A stretch of DNA of 64,000 bases, taken from assembly GCA_016790285.1 (NCBI GenBank), contig JAEUPJ010000022.1, positions 62,001 to 126,000 on the forward strand. The letters are read 5' to 3'. This stretch comes from Roseateles sp. (lineage in GTDB: Bacteria > Pseudomonadota > Gammaproteobacteria > Burkholderiales > Burkholderiaceae_C). Position 1 is the first letter of the stretch. Every line of letters begins with the position of its first letter. Below, piece by piece: positions 53,030 through 64,000 of this stretch. Made by a program: the position numbers and the translations under genes. Below the pieces are notes generated by a model, which was given only the letters and a program-made list of their open reading frames with translations, was not told the DNA's origin and did no database searches.

Positions 53030-53044
53030 GGGCTGGCGTGCAGC

Positions 53045-53527
53045 TCACTGAACCTGCAGCACCTCGAACTGCTGGCGCCGCGGCGCGACCTGCAGCGACA
53101 CCTCGTCACCCTCGCATTTGCCGAGCAGCGCCTTGCCCAAGGGCGCGTCGGTGCTGATGACCTGAACCAGCCCGGCGCCGGTGTCCAACTTCATGCTGCC
53201 CCCGGCCGGGCCCAGGAAGAGCTCTTGCTCGTTGCCGTCGGCATCGGCCAGGCAGACCAGCGCGCCGAGCTGGATGCCCTTGCTGGCGTCATAGGCGCCG
53301 GGGCGGAACTGGCGCCAGTGGGCCATCGCCTGGCGGATGGCTTCCGCGCGGCGGGCCTGGCCGGTGGCGAGGTAGGCGGCTTCGAGACCCAAGGTGTCGT
53401 ACTTGTTCTCGGCGATGTTCTCTTCGTGCGTCGCCGTTTCATGGGCGGCCAGCGCCGCCTGTTCGGCTTGAAGCAGGTTCTCGGCAAGCCGCTCCAGCAC
53501 CAGCTGCTGAAGCAAGGATTTGTCCAT
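53045..53527 (-). CDS. GreA/GreB-like transcription factor
   Basis: The product has 160 residues. An N-terminal coiled coil (about 5-80) contains THEENIAENKYDTLGLEAAY and a C-terminal FKBP-like Gre domain has VISTDAPLGKALLGKCEGDE. It is distinct from canonical GreA and GreB (about 158 residues with a different finger), and belongs to a Gre-fold group whose tip residues decide whether it rescues backtracked RNA polymerase or only competes for the secondary channel. It probably binds RNA polymerase. The two genes to its right on the same strand are unrelated. Confidence 0.8.
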   Translation of the reverse strand: MDKSLLQQLVLERLAENLLQAEQAALAAHETATHEENIAENKYDTLGLEAAYLATGQARRAEAIRQAMAHWRQFRPGAYDASKGIQLGALVCLADADGNEQELFLGPAGGSMKLDTGAGLVQVISTDAPLGKALLGKCEGDEVSLQVAPRRQQFEVLQVQ

Positions 53528-53601
53528 GATGAAGGGTGGGCCTCTCGGGCGGGCTGATCAGGGCGTGATTCTGAAGGGTGCCAGGCCCCGGGGCCCTTCG
53601 A

Positions 53602-54273
53602 CTACGCAGTTCGCGAGAAGCGCATGAGCCGGCCCCGGTAGCCCGGGCCTTCCAGCGGCGTCTCGCTGACGCCGAAACCGAGCGCCGCCAGCGCGCGCGT
53701 GAAGGCCGGGCGGTTGCCGCGGTTGGGGTCGACGATCCAGACCTCGCAGCTCGGCAGCGCATGGCGCTCGATGAAGGCGGCCAGGGCACCGCCATCGTCG
53801 CGCTCGTAGAGCACGTCGCTGCCGATGATGAGGTCGAAGCGACCCTGCACCCGCGGCGCGCCGGAGGCGGCGGGCGCGGCGTCGGCACTCCAGTCACCAT
53901 GGCAATAGCGCATCGGCGCGAGCTCGTTGAGCCGCAGGTTCTCCAGCAGGAAGGCGCCGGCCAGCGGGTGGATGTCGCTGGCCGTGACCTCGCCGCCGCG
54001 GCGGTGGCACACGAGGCTGGCCAGGGCGAGGCCGCAGCCGATCTCCAGGATGCGCTCGCCCTCGGGCAGCGGCCGCACGGCCATGGCCGCGGCCAGGTGC
54101 AGCCCCGAGGGCCAGACCTGGCCGAACAGCGGCCATTGCGCCGAGGAGATGCCCAGCGCCTCGGCAGCGCCCGAGGGGTCGGCGAACTGGTCGTTGTTGA
54201 ACAGGGAGCGGATCTGCAGGTCCGCCGCGCCGTCGATGGCGAGGGTCTGGACCTTGACGTCATAGCCGGGCAT
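53602..54273 (-). CDS. SAM-dependent methyltransferase (lysine-methyltransferase-like)
   Basis: The product has 223 residues from ATG 54273. Class I motifs are ILEIGCGLALASLVCHRRGG (motif I), GEVTASDIHPLAG (acidic end of beta 2) and FDLIIGSDVLYERDDGG (motif IV). SGLHLAAAMAVRPLP precedes motif I. This is the METTL21/Methyltransf_16-like pattern that methylates protein lysines or small molecules. The substrate is unknown. Confidence 0.85.
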   Translation of the reverse strand: MPGYDVKVQTLAIDGAADLQIRSLFNNDQFADPSGAAEALGISSAQWPLFGQVWPSGLHLAAAMAVRPLPEGERILEIGCGLALASLVCHRRGGEVTASDIHPLAGAFLLENLRLNELAPMRYCHGDWSADAAPAASGAPRVQGRFDLIIGSDVLYERDDGGALAAFIERHALPSCEVWIVDPNRGNRPAFTRALAALGFGVSETPLEGPGYRGRLMRFSRTA

Positions 54274-54439
54274 GGGGCCTTCCGGTGAGCTGCGTGGGCA
54301 ATCGCGATGCAGCACGGGGAGGTCAGCGCCGCTGCAGGGGCAGCGGCCGGGCGACAGGCCAGCGGGGCAAGACGGGGAAGGCGAAGTGTAGGGGGCGGGT
54401 CCGATCGACCGGAAAGCCAGTCCCGGGCCCCGCGCACCC

Positions 54440-55108
54440 TCAGCTCATCAAGTCATACGGCCCACCCCGCTCCAGCGCCTCCTGGTAGGCCGGGCGGGCG
54501 TGGATGCGGGCCAGGAAGGCCTTGATCTTCGGGTAGGCGTCCATGGCCCCACCGCGGGCCGCGGCGGCCTCCAGCGGGAAGCTCATCTGCACGTCGGCGG
54601 CCGAGAACTCGGCGCCGGCAAACCAGGGCCGCGCGACCAGCTCGCTTTCGAGGAACCTGAGTTGCGCGTCGATGTTGGGCTGCACGAAGCTCCCCAGCAC
54701 CTTGTCGGCGATGCCGCGGGCGATGGGCTTCACGAAGAAGGGCATGGGCGAGCGCTTGATCTTGTTGAAGACCAGCTTCATGAGCAGCGGCGGCATGGCC
54801 GAGCCTTCGGCGAAGTGCAGGTAGTAGCGGTAGTTCAGCAGGTCCTGCTCGCCGGTGGGCTTGAGCCGCCCCTGGCCGTACTTGTCGACCAGGTACTCGA
54901 TGATGGCGCCGCTCTCGGCCACCGTGAGCCCGCCATCGGTGATGACCGGGCTCTTGCCCAGCGGGTGCACCGCGCGCAGCTCGGGCGGCGCGAGTGACGT
55001 CTTGGCGTCGCGCTGGTAGTGCTTGATCTCGTAGGGCAGGCCCAGCTCCTCGAGCAGCCAGAGCACGCGCTGCGAGCGGGAGTTGTTGAGGTGGTGGACG
55101 GTGATCAT
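54440..55108 (-). CDS. Glutathione S-transferase
   Basis: The product has 222 residues. The N-terminal thioredoxin-like domain has HHLNNSRSQRVLWLLEELGL and the cis-Pro plus gamma-glutamyl-binding motif GKSPVITDGGLTVAESGAII. A helical C-terminal domain ends with PAYQEALERGGPYDLM. Ser10, near the start, is the likely activating residue. Typical roles are glutathione conjugation or peroxide reduction in the cytoplasm. Confidence 0.93.
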   Translation of the reverse strand: MITVHHLNNSRSQRVLWLLEELGLPYEIKHYQRDAKTSLAPPELRAVHPLGKSPVITDGGLTVAESGAIIEYLVDKYGQGRLKPTGEQDLLNYRYYLHFAEGSAMPPLLMKLVFNKIKRSPMPFFVKPIARGIADKVLGSFVQPNIDAQLRFLESELVARPWFAGAEFSAADVQMSFPLEAAAARGGAMDAYPKIKAFLARIHARPAYQEALERGGPYDLMS

Positions 55109-55142
55109 GGGGCGCAGTGTAGGGACGCGCCGGCCGCCGCCA

Positions 55143-57467
55143 TCACAGCGCCATCATCGAACTCTTGTAGACACCGCAGCCCACGTACAGGTCGTCGACC
55201 TTGGTCACGTAGGACATCTTCTCCTGCGGCTTGCCCGACTGCGGGTGCGGCATCGTGTACTGCACCCAGCCGGGCCCGGCCTCGGCCTGCTCGATGATGG
55301 CGCGCACGAGCTGCGCGCCGGCCTCGCCGGCCACGTCCTGCACCCGCTGGCCCACCCGGGCCGGGTTGCCCGCAAAGCCCAGGTAGCGGCCCTGCGCGTC
55401 CAGCGCGAACACATACATGTCGCGGTCGAAGAGGCCGCTGTCGGCGGCGTTGATCCGGCGCAGCAGGGCCTCGCGCCCGCTCCCCGGCGTGTGCTGCGAC
55501 AGCGCCCGGTCCACCAGCGCGCGGGCTTCGTCCGCCGTGCCCTGGGGCAGCTTGAAGACCGACACCGATTCGGTGAGCAGCCGGGCGCGGTCCTGCAGCT
55601 CGTTGGCCTGCGCCACGGCCTGCTCCACCATGGCGCCATTGCGCTGCGTGAGGGTGTCGAGCTGGCGGATGGCGGAGGTGATCTCGCCCAGGCTCGAACT
55701 CTGCTCGGCGCTGGAGGCGGAGATCTGAGACATGTGCCCCGCCACGGCGCGCACGCCGCTGACGATGGCCTCGATGCGCTCGCCGGCCACGCGGATCAAG
55801 CCCACGCCGTCATGGACCTGGCCCGACGAGGTGGTGATGAGCTGGCGGATCTCGCGCGCCGACGCCGCCGAGCGTTGCGCCAGCGTGCGCACCTCGGCGG
55901 CCACGACCGCAAAGCCACGCCCGGCCTCGCCCGCCCGCGCGGCCTCCACCGCGGCGTTGAGCGCCAGGATGTTGGTCTGGAAGGCCAGCGAGTCGATGAC
56001 GCCGACGATCTCGTCCATGCGGCGCGCGCCCGCAGCGATGGCCTCGATGGAGGCGATGGCGTCCTTCATGCCGGCCGCACCCTGCTCGGCCGTTTCGCGC
56101 ACGGCCTGGGCCGAGGCGTCGGAGGACTGCGCGGCCTCGGCATTGGCCTGCACGGTGGAGGCCAGCTCCTGCACGCTGGCCGACGTTTCTTCCAGGTTGG
56201 CCGCCTGCTGCTCGGTGCGCTCTGACAGCGCCTGGTTGCCCTGCACCAGCAGGTCGCCCGAGCCAGCGAGCAGCGCGGCATTGCTGCGCACCGTGGCCAC
56301 CATGAAGGCGATGTTGTTGACCATCACGGACATGGCGTTGGACATGTCCGACAGCTCGTCGCGGCCGCGAAAGCGCACCATGTGCTGCAGGTTGCCCTGG
56401 GCCGTGCTCTCCATGAAGCGCAGCACCTGGCGCAGGTCGGCCAGGAAGCTGATCTGGAAGGCCAGCATCAGGTAGACGAAGAGCAGCATCACGAGGCCCG
56501 AGCCGCCGGCCAGCAGCCAGGTCTTGCGCAGCAGCTCGCCGCGGCGGGCCTGCAGGGCCTCGCGCATCGCGTCGTTGACGGCCCGCTGGTAGGTGCCCAG
56601 GGCTTCCACCACCTTGCCGGTGTCGGCGAAGTAGCGCTCCGCATCACCCGTCTGCACGCCCGTGCGGAAGCGCTTGCGGTGCTCCTCCACGAGCTGGTCC
56701 ACGGCGGTGGCCGCGGCGTCGAACGCCGCCGTCTTGAAGCCCTTATCCGCCAGCAGGCGCTGGGCATGCCGCACGTTGCGTGTGTCGGCCGCGAGGTCTT
56801 CGATGAGCAGCGTGATGGTGGCGATGTCGGCGGGGTCCGCGCCCGGCGAGCTGAGGATGGTGGCGCCCTGCCCGCGCACGAGGCCGAGCTGGTCGCGCCA
56901 GGTCGGCAGGCGAGTCACCGCCATGTCCATCAGCAGGTAGGTCAGGGGGTCGGGGTCGTAGAGCAGGCTGGAGCGTTCGGCCAGTTCGTAGGTGAACCGC
57001 GCCATGTCTTCCACCAGGCCGCTGTGCAGGCTGAAGCTCTTGCTGACGGGCTGGCCGTCGAGCTGGGCGTACAGCTGGCGCAGGCGGTCGCGCAGGGCGG
57101 GCCAGGAGGGCGGAGCGTCGGGCCCGGCCGTCTGCATCGAGGCGTCCTGGGTCTGCAGCGCCTTGTCGAGGTCGGCGCGCACGGCGTCGCGCCGGCCGAC
57201 CAGGCCGTCATCCCCCAGCAGCACCATGTTGGTCAGGCCGCGGTGGGACTGCACGGCCCGCGTCAGCGCGCTGGATTGCTCGATCCACTGGATGCCTTGC
57301 AGCTCCGTGGCCGTCAGATGCATCTCGTCCTGGTTGCGCAGCAGCATCATGATGACGATGCTCACCAGGGGCACCGCCGCCAGGATGAACAGCAACGTCA
57401 GCTTGGTGCCGAAGCGAAGCTGGCGAACCGCCCACATGCCCGGGTAGAGCAGCTCTCGTGCACGCAT
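55143..57467 (-). CDS. Methyl-accepting chemotaxis protein with C-terminal cytoplasmic Cache domain
   Basis: The product has 774 residues from ATG 57467 (GGAGG upstream). TM1 is about 22-43 and TM2 about 316-338. The periplasmic domain between them has [18 protein letters not shown], similar to the first receptor in this window. HAMP (about 340-392) and the signalling hairpin ([20 protein letters not shown] near 491-510) follow. After the methylation bundle, residues 642-770 form an extra domain ([20 protein letters not shown], then [18 protein letters not shown]), a single Cache fold that must sit in the cytoplasm. The receptor therefore has two input modules. A CRP-like palindrome lies upstream at 57536-57557. 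Confidence 0.92.
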   Translation of the reverse strand: MRARELLYPGMWAVRQLRFGTKLTLLFILAAVPLVSIVIMMLLRNQDEMHLTATELQGIQWIEQSSALTRAVQSHRGLTNMVLLGDDGLVGRRDAVRADLDKALQTQDASMQTAGPDAPPSWPALRDRLRQLYAQLDGQPVSKSFSLHSGLVEDMARFTYELAERSSLLYDPDPLTYLLMDMAVTRLPTWRDQLGLVRGQGATILSSPGADPADIATITLLIEDLAADTRNVRHAQRLLADKGFKTAAFDAAATAVDQLVEEHRKRFRTGVQTGDAERYFADTGKVVEALGTYQRAVNDAMREALQARRGELLRKTWLLAGGSGLVMLLFVYLMLAFQISFLADLRQVLRFMESTAQGNLQHMVRFRGRDELSDMSNAMSVMVNNIAFMVATVRSNAALLAGSGDLLVQGNQALSERTEQQAANLEETSASVQELASTVQANAEAAQSSDASAQAVRETAEQGAAGMKDAIASIEAIAAGARRMDEIVGVIDSLAFQTNILALNAAVEAARAGEAGRGFAVVAAEVRTLAQRSAASAREIRQLITTSSGQVHDGVGLIRVAGERIEAIVSGVRAVAGHMSQISASSAEQSSSLGEITSAIRQLDTLTQRNGAMVEQAVAQANELQDRARLLTESVSVFKLPQGTADEARALVDRALSQHTPGSGREALLRRINAADSGLFDRDMYVFALDAQGRYLGFAGNPARVGQRVQDVAGEAGAQLVRAIIEQAEAGPGWVQYTMPHPQSGKPQEKMSYVTKVDDLYVGCGVYKSSMMAL

Positions 57468-57535
57468 GGAAGACCTCCCTGAACCCGCCAATGTAGCCAG
57501 GGAGACCCGGTCGTTGCTGCTCGATTGCAAGGTCA

Positions 57536-57557
57536 GCGCGTGACCCAAATCACGCGC
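57536..57557. promoter_or_regulatory. CRP/FNR-family-like binding site upstream of the Cache chemoreceptor
   Basis: GCGCGTGA-CCCAAA-TCACGCGC is a perfect 8-6-8 palindrome. Its core GTGA-N6-TCAC equals the CRP consensus core (TGTGA-N6-TCACA). It lies about 70 bases before the chemoreceptor start and 37 bases after the POT transporter stop on the same strand. Confidence 0.55.
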
Positions 57558-57593
57558 CTTGCGGACTTGCGCGGGCGGGCCTGCCGCCCCGGT

Positions 57594-59015
<1,422 letters not shown>

Positions 59016-59112
59016 AGGCGCGACTGTCCCTGCGCGCGAACGCGCTGGCAATGCGCAATCGCCCCGGTGCCGTGAGTCATGGTTCTTCACGGCTGCGAAC
59101 ACAATCGTTCAC

Positions 59113-60138
59113 ATGACCACCCCACGCATCCTCGTCACCGGCGGCACGGGCTACATCGCCGGCGTGCTGATCCGCCAGCTGCTCGCCGAAGGCTGGCTGG
59201 TGCACACCACCGTGCGCGACCTCGCCCGCGAGCCCGCGCTGCGCAAGGCGCTCGGCGCCAGCCGCGGCGTCAAGAAGGACCAGCTGCGCTGCTTCGCGGC
59301 CGACCTGATGGCCGACGCCGGCTGGGCCGAGGCGGCGGCGGGCTGCACGCACCTGGCCCACGTGGCCTCGCCGCTGCCCACCGGCGTGCCGCGCGACGCC
59401 AACGAGCTCATCGTGCCGGCGCGCGACGGCGCGCTGCGCGCCCTGAAGGCCGCGCGGGACGCGGGCGTGCAGCGCGTGGTGATGACGTCCTCCGTGGCGG
59501 CCATCTCCTACGGCCACGGCCCGGGCGAGCACCGCTTCACCGAGGCCGACTGGACCGACCTCGCCGCGCTCGACGTGCCGCCCTACGTGCAGTCCAAGAC
59601 GGTCGCCGAACGCGCCGCGCGCGACTGGGTGGCGCGCGAGGGTGGCGGCCTCGAGTTCTGCACGGTGAACCCGTCCGTCGTGCTCGGGCCCGTGGCCAGC
59701 GCCGACTACTCGGCGAGTGTCGTCATCGTGCAGAGCCTGCTGCAGGGCCGCATCCCCGCGATGCCGCGCATCGGCTTCGGCATCGTCGACGTGCGCGACG
59801 TGGCCGAGCTGCACTGGCGCGCCCTCACCGCCCCAGGCATGGCCGGCGAGCGCTTCATCGCCTGCGCGGGCTTCACCTGGCTGCGCGACATCGCCGCGAT
59901 GCTGCGCGAGGAACTCGGCGACGCCGCCCGCCGCGTGCCCACGCGGCAGCTGCCCGACTGGAGCGTGCGGCTGCTGGCGCGCGTGAGCCCCACGGTGCGC
60001 GCGGCGGCCAGCGAACTGGGCACGGCGCGCCACCAGGATTCAAGCCATGCGCGCGAGGTGCTCGGCTGGGTGCCCCGGGCGCCGCGGGAGGCGATCCTGA
60101 AGTCGGCGCGCGACCTGATCGCGCTGGGGGTGGTCTGA
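59113..60138 (+). CDS. NAD(P)-dependent epimerase/dehydratase-like SDR (dihydroflavonol reductase type)
   Basis: The product has 341 residues. The Rossmann motif is ILVTGGTGYIAGVLIRQLLA, followed by HVASPLPTG and VVMTSSVAAISYG (catalytic Ser region), and the catalytic Tyr-Lys in PPYVQSKTVAERA. The extended SDR layout resembles dihydroflavonol-4-reductase and cinnamoyl-CoA reductase-like bacterial enzymes. The substrate is probably an aldehyde or ketone metabolite but is not known. The start ATG 59113 lies in the divergent region with the POT gene. Confidence 0.88.
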   Translation: MTTPRILVTGGTGYIAGVLIRQLLAEGWLVHTTVRDLAREPALRKALGASRGVKKDQLRCFAADLMADAGWAEAAAGCTHLAHVASPLPTGVPRDANELIVPARDGALRALKAARDAGVQRVVMTSSVAAISYGHGPGEHRFTEADWTDLAALDVPPYVQSKTVAERAARDWVAREGGGLEFCTVNPSVVLGPVASADYSASVVIVQSLLQGRIPAMPRIGFGIVDVRDVAELHWRALTAPGMAGERFIACAGFTWLRDIAAMLREELGDAARRVPTRQLPDWSVRLLARVSPTVRAAASELGTARHQDSSHAREVLGWVPRAPREAILKSARDLIALGVV

Positions 60139-60179
60139 AGCGGGTGCCTCCGTGCGGCGAGACCCCGGGCGGTTGGGAA

Positions 60180-60234
60180 ACTTGACCATTCCGGCCTTCG
60201 GACTTGCCAATTCAAAGCCGCTCACTTGACCATT
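60180..60234 (+). repeat. Three 11-bp direct repeats at exact 22-bp spacing
   Basis: ACTTGACCATT at 60180-60190, ACTTGCCAATT at 60202-60212 and ACTTGACCATT at 60224-60234. Copies start exactly 22 bp apart, about two helical turns, so they face the same side of the DNA. Copies 1 and 3 are identical, copy 2 differs at two positions and the 11-base spacers are unrelated. They lie in the 150-base gap between the convergent SDR and helicase genes. This is iteron or operator geometry. Confidence 0.6.
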
Positions 60235-60288
60235 GCCTCGCCGGCGGCGCGCAGCGCGGCGGGATGCCCCCGCGGGCCCATCCAGCCC

Positions 60289-62519
<2,231 letters not shown>

Positions 62520-62523
<4 letters not shown>

Positions 62524-63305
62524 GCCGGAAGTGGAACACAGCCTGTGTCGGGAGCGACCTCCACGGCATCGGCCTCGGTCAGCGTGAGCAGGATGCCCGG
62601 GTACCAGGCGGCGTTCAGCCCGAGGGACTCATCGGCCACCAGGTCGCGGTCGCCCATGTCCAGGCGCGACGAATGGATGCCCACCAGCAGCCAGGGCAAG
62701 GCGCCGCGCCCGGGCGCGCGCACGACCACCGGCGCACCGCTGATGCCGCGGTGGGTGCGCGCGTCCGTCAGGAAGCAGCCGCGGCCCTGGAAACGCCAGC
62801 CGTAGGGCGAGGCCACGCTGCCCTGGCGCACCACGGGCACGTGGTGCAGGCCGTCGTGAAAGCCCAGCGGGAAGCCGGGGATGAGCAGCGGCTCGCCGAT
62901 GCCGATGACGTCCTCGGCCCCGGGCAGGTGCTCGGGGGTGAAGGCCGCCATCGCCACCTCAGGTGGCAGGGCCGCGGGGTCGATCTCCAGCACGCCGACG
63001 TCGATCTCGCTGCCCTCGTCGCGGCCCTGGCGCCAGTTGGCCAGGCCGTCGCGGTAGAGCAGCACCGACAGGCCGATGGAGTCGGCCAGGTTGTCGGCAT
63101 CGGGGTGCAACTCGATCTCCAGGCGGTCGGGGTGGTGGCCGCTGGGCTCGTCGATGAACACGTGCCGGCTGCTGACGAGGTAGAGCCGCTCGTCGCGTCG
63201 GAAAAAGAAACCGGTCGCGTTCGTCAGGCCGTTCTTGCCGACAAAGGTACCGATGCGCGCCGTGGCCAGCAGCAGGGGGTCGATGGGCGCGGCGGTGGCG
63301 GTCAC
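62520..63305 (-). CDS. Trypsin-like serine protease, cytoplasmic
   Basis: The product has 261 residues without a signal peptide or membrane segment. The chymotrypsin-fold triad is visible: H48 in YLVSSRHVF, D102 in SEIDVGVLEIDP and S189 in THRGISGAPVV (GxSGAP, as in HtrA-like enzymes). There is no PDZ domain. It ends on the helicase start (GTGA) and begins 10 bases after a small unknown gene, making a three-gene operon. A protease that modulates or is modulated by the RNA helicase is a possible link (inference). Confidence 0.82.
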
Positions 63306-63315
63306 GGCGCGCTGC

Positions 63316-63612
63316 TCAGTGCGAGGGCTGGGGCGAGGCCCGGCTCAGCAGGGCGGCGAGGTGCTTGCAGACGTTCTCGCCGGTGGTGGTCAGGCGCAGC
63401 GAGCCGCCGTGCCATTCCATCCAGTGCAGGGCGACATAGTCTTCGATGTAGCTCTCGTCGATCTCGGCGGCGCGCCGCCGCTTGAGCAGGTCGACGGTGG
63501 CGAGCAGCTCGTCGCGCAGGGTGTCGCGGCGGGTGACCAGGGGCATGGGAGACGCGGGCGTGGCGGGCCGGCGGGTCGAGCGGGTGGACCGGGGCTTGGC
63601 GGTAGGCTTCAT
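63316..63612 (-). CDS. Small basic protein of unknown function
   Basis: The product has 98 residues from ATG 63612 with CGGAG upstream. The first 30 residues are rich in Arg, Pro and Thr (KPTAKPRSTRSTRRPATPAS). Residues 30-90 look like a compact helical or winged-helix domain (VDLLKRRRAAEIDESYIEDY, then WHGGSLRLTTTGENVCKHL). It is the first gene of the operon with the protease and SUV3-like helicase. It may be a nucleic-acid-binding partner, but no family is recognised. Confidence 0.7.
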   Translation of the reverse strand: MKPTAKPRSTRSTRRPATPASPMPLVTRRDTLRDELLATVDLLKRRRAAEIDESYIEDYVALHWMEWHGGSLRLTTTGENVCKHLAALLSRASPQPSH

Positions 63613-64000
63613 CGGGACTCCGGACGTGCGAGAGGGCAGGCTTCCTGACTCGCAGGAAACGTGCCCGGTGGGCGTGGAGGTGCTTTGGCAAGGCCGGCGA
63701 GGGGCGCTGCAGGCGCAGCGCATGGGTCGAGCGGGCGAGCCGGGGCACCGGGGGGTGGCCGCCTCGACAGACGTTGGAGGGGGCCGGGTTGGGGCTCGCC
63801 GCTTGAGGGTGGTCGACAACCGCTGCCGGCCGGCGGGAGCCGGCCCGGGCGTGAGGCGCGAAGCGATGTGCGCCGGCGTCCAGCCACCGATGTCGCGCCG
63901 TTGAGCAGAACGCGACGGGAGCACCGAGTGTAGGGGCCACCACCGGCCCGGCGGGGCCGTCCTACAAGGCCTTGGGGCGCGTCGTGTCAGACGGATTCGC
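63613..64000. other. 388-bp region upstream of the helicase operon with a B12-box-like hairpin
   Basis: No convincing gene is seen. On the minus strand the segment at 63635-63653 reads GCGAGTCAGGAAGCCTGCC, close to the conserved B12 box of cobalamin riboswitches, and lies in a hairpin (63634-63666). Other aptamer elements are not clearly present. The promoter of the helicase operon should be here. Confidence 0.45.
63634..63666 (-). promoter_or_regulatory. Two-step hairpin with B12-box-like sequence in the operon leader
   Basis: The outer stem GGGCA/TGCCC (63634-63638, 63662-63666) and inner stem TTCCTG/CAGGAA (63642-63647, 63653-63658) close on loop ACTCG in plus-strand terms. The minus strand carries GAGTCAGGA followed by CCTGCC, as in the cobalamin riboswitch B12 box. 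It ends 21 bases before the ATG at 63612. Without the full aptamer core this is only a candidate. Confidence 0.3.

Noticed and set aside
60180-60234. CRISPR array
   Set aside because: Repeat units are 11 bp with 11-bp gaps, only three copies, and no cas genes are present.
63613-63924. Coding extension upstream of the small protein at 63316
   Set aside because: The open frame continues but is Pro/Arg/Ser-rich low complexity; the ATG at 63612 has a proper CGGAG ribosome site.

Overview
The window reads as chromosomal DNA of a very GC-rich betaproteobacterium of the order Burkholderiales, probably the Roseateles/Rubrivivax/Mitsuaria group. The basis is the uniformly high GC, the many PEP-CTERM sorted proteins, two chemoreceptors, a large sensory diguanylate cyclase and the gene complement. 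This is inferred from gene content; no rRNA is present. I see no tRNA gene, insertion sequence, prophage or CRISPR array. Genes are packed tightly, with many ATGA or GTGA stop/start overlaps. The left edge cuts the 3' end of parB, which in this order usually lies near oriC, so the window may be origin-proximal.

Layout. 1-294: parB tail. 701-5621: prkA-yeaH-spoVR stress kinase operon, with a large perfect hairpin between prkA and yeaH. 5632-9620: minus-strand block with a guanidinium-type SMR exporter, a VOC protein, a NIPSNAP/ABM/ArsR operon and a class A beta-lactamase overlapping an AraC-GyrI regulator. 9829-13072: TonB receptor and first PEP-CTERM protein. 13095-17190: VOC protein, D-lactate-type FAD dehydrogenase, cobalamin adenosyltransferase, GFA protein and the yqjD-yqjE-yqjK envelope-stress cluster. 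17292-21926: WYL regulator, an HNH-like orphan, second PEP-CTERM protein, GNAT enzyme, and a DEDDh exonuclease with a MazG-type pyrophosphatase. 22343-25757: GDSL lipoprotein esterase with an OmpW porin, third PEP-CTERM protein and a DUF1223 protein.

25793-27607 holds queE and a striking protein made of three fused QueD domains whose catalytic residues are shared out between the copies. 27645-31523 carries a coiled-coil unknown, an MFS exporter and a secreted unknown. 31541-39424 is a regulatory and export module: membrane-tethered receiver, NtrY-like kinase and NtrC-like regulator on the minus strand, and divergently a FtsX permease, HlyD adaptor and ATPase. The divergent region has a sigma-54 promoter and two upstream palindromes. 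39558-48051: propeller-sensor diguanylate cyclase, M20 peptidase, chemoreceptor, rlhA. 48147-52488: periplasmic molybdenum hydroxylase operon with a 2Fe-2S subunit and a diheme protein. 52514-60138: GNAT, GreA/B-like factor, methyltransferase, GST, a chemoreceptor with a C-terminal cytoplasmic Cache domain, a POT peptide transporter and an SDR. 60289-63612: overlapping minus-strand operon of a small unknown protein, a trypsin-like protease and a SUV3-type RNA helicase.

The strongest leads are the triple QueD fusion, the sigma-54/UAS architecture, three 11-bp repeats spaced exactly 22 bp (60180-60234), a G-rich motif shared upstream of all three PEP-CTERM genes, and the helicase-protease operon.
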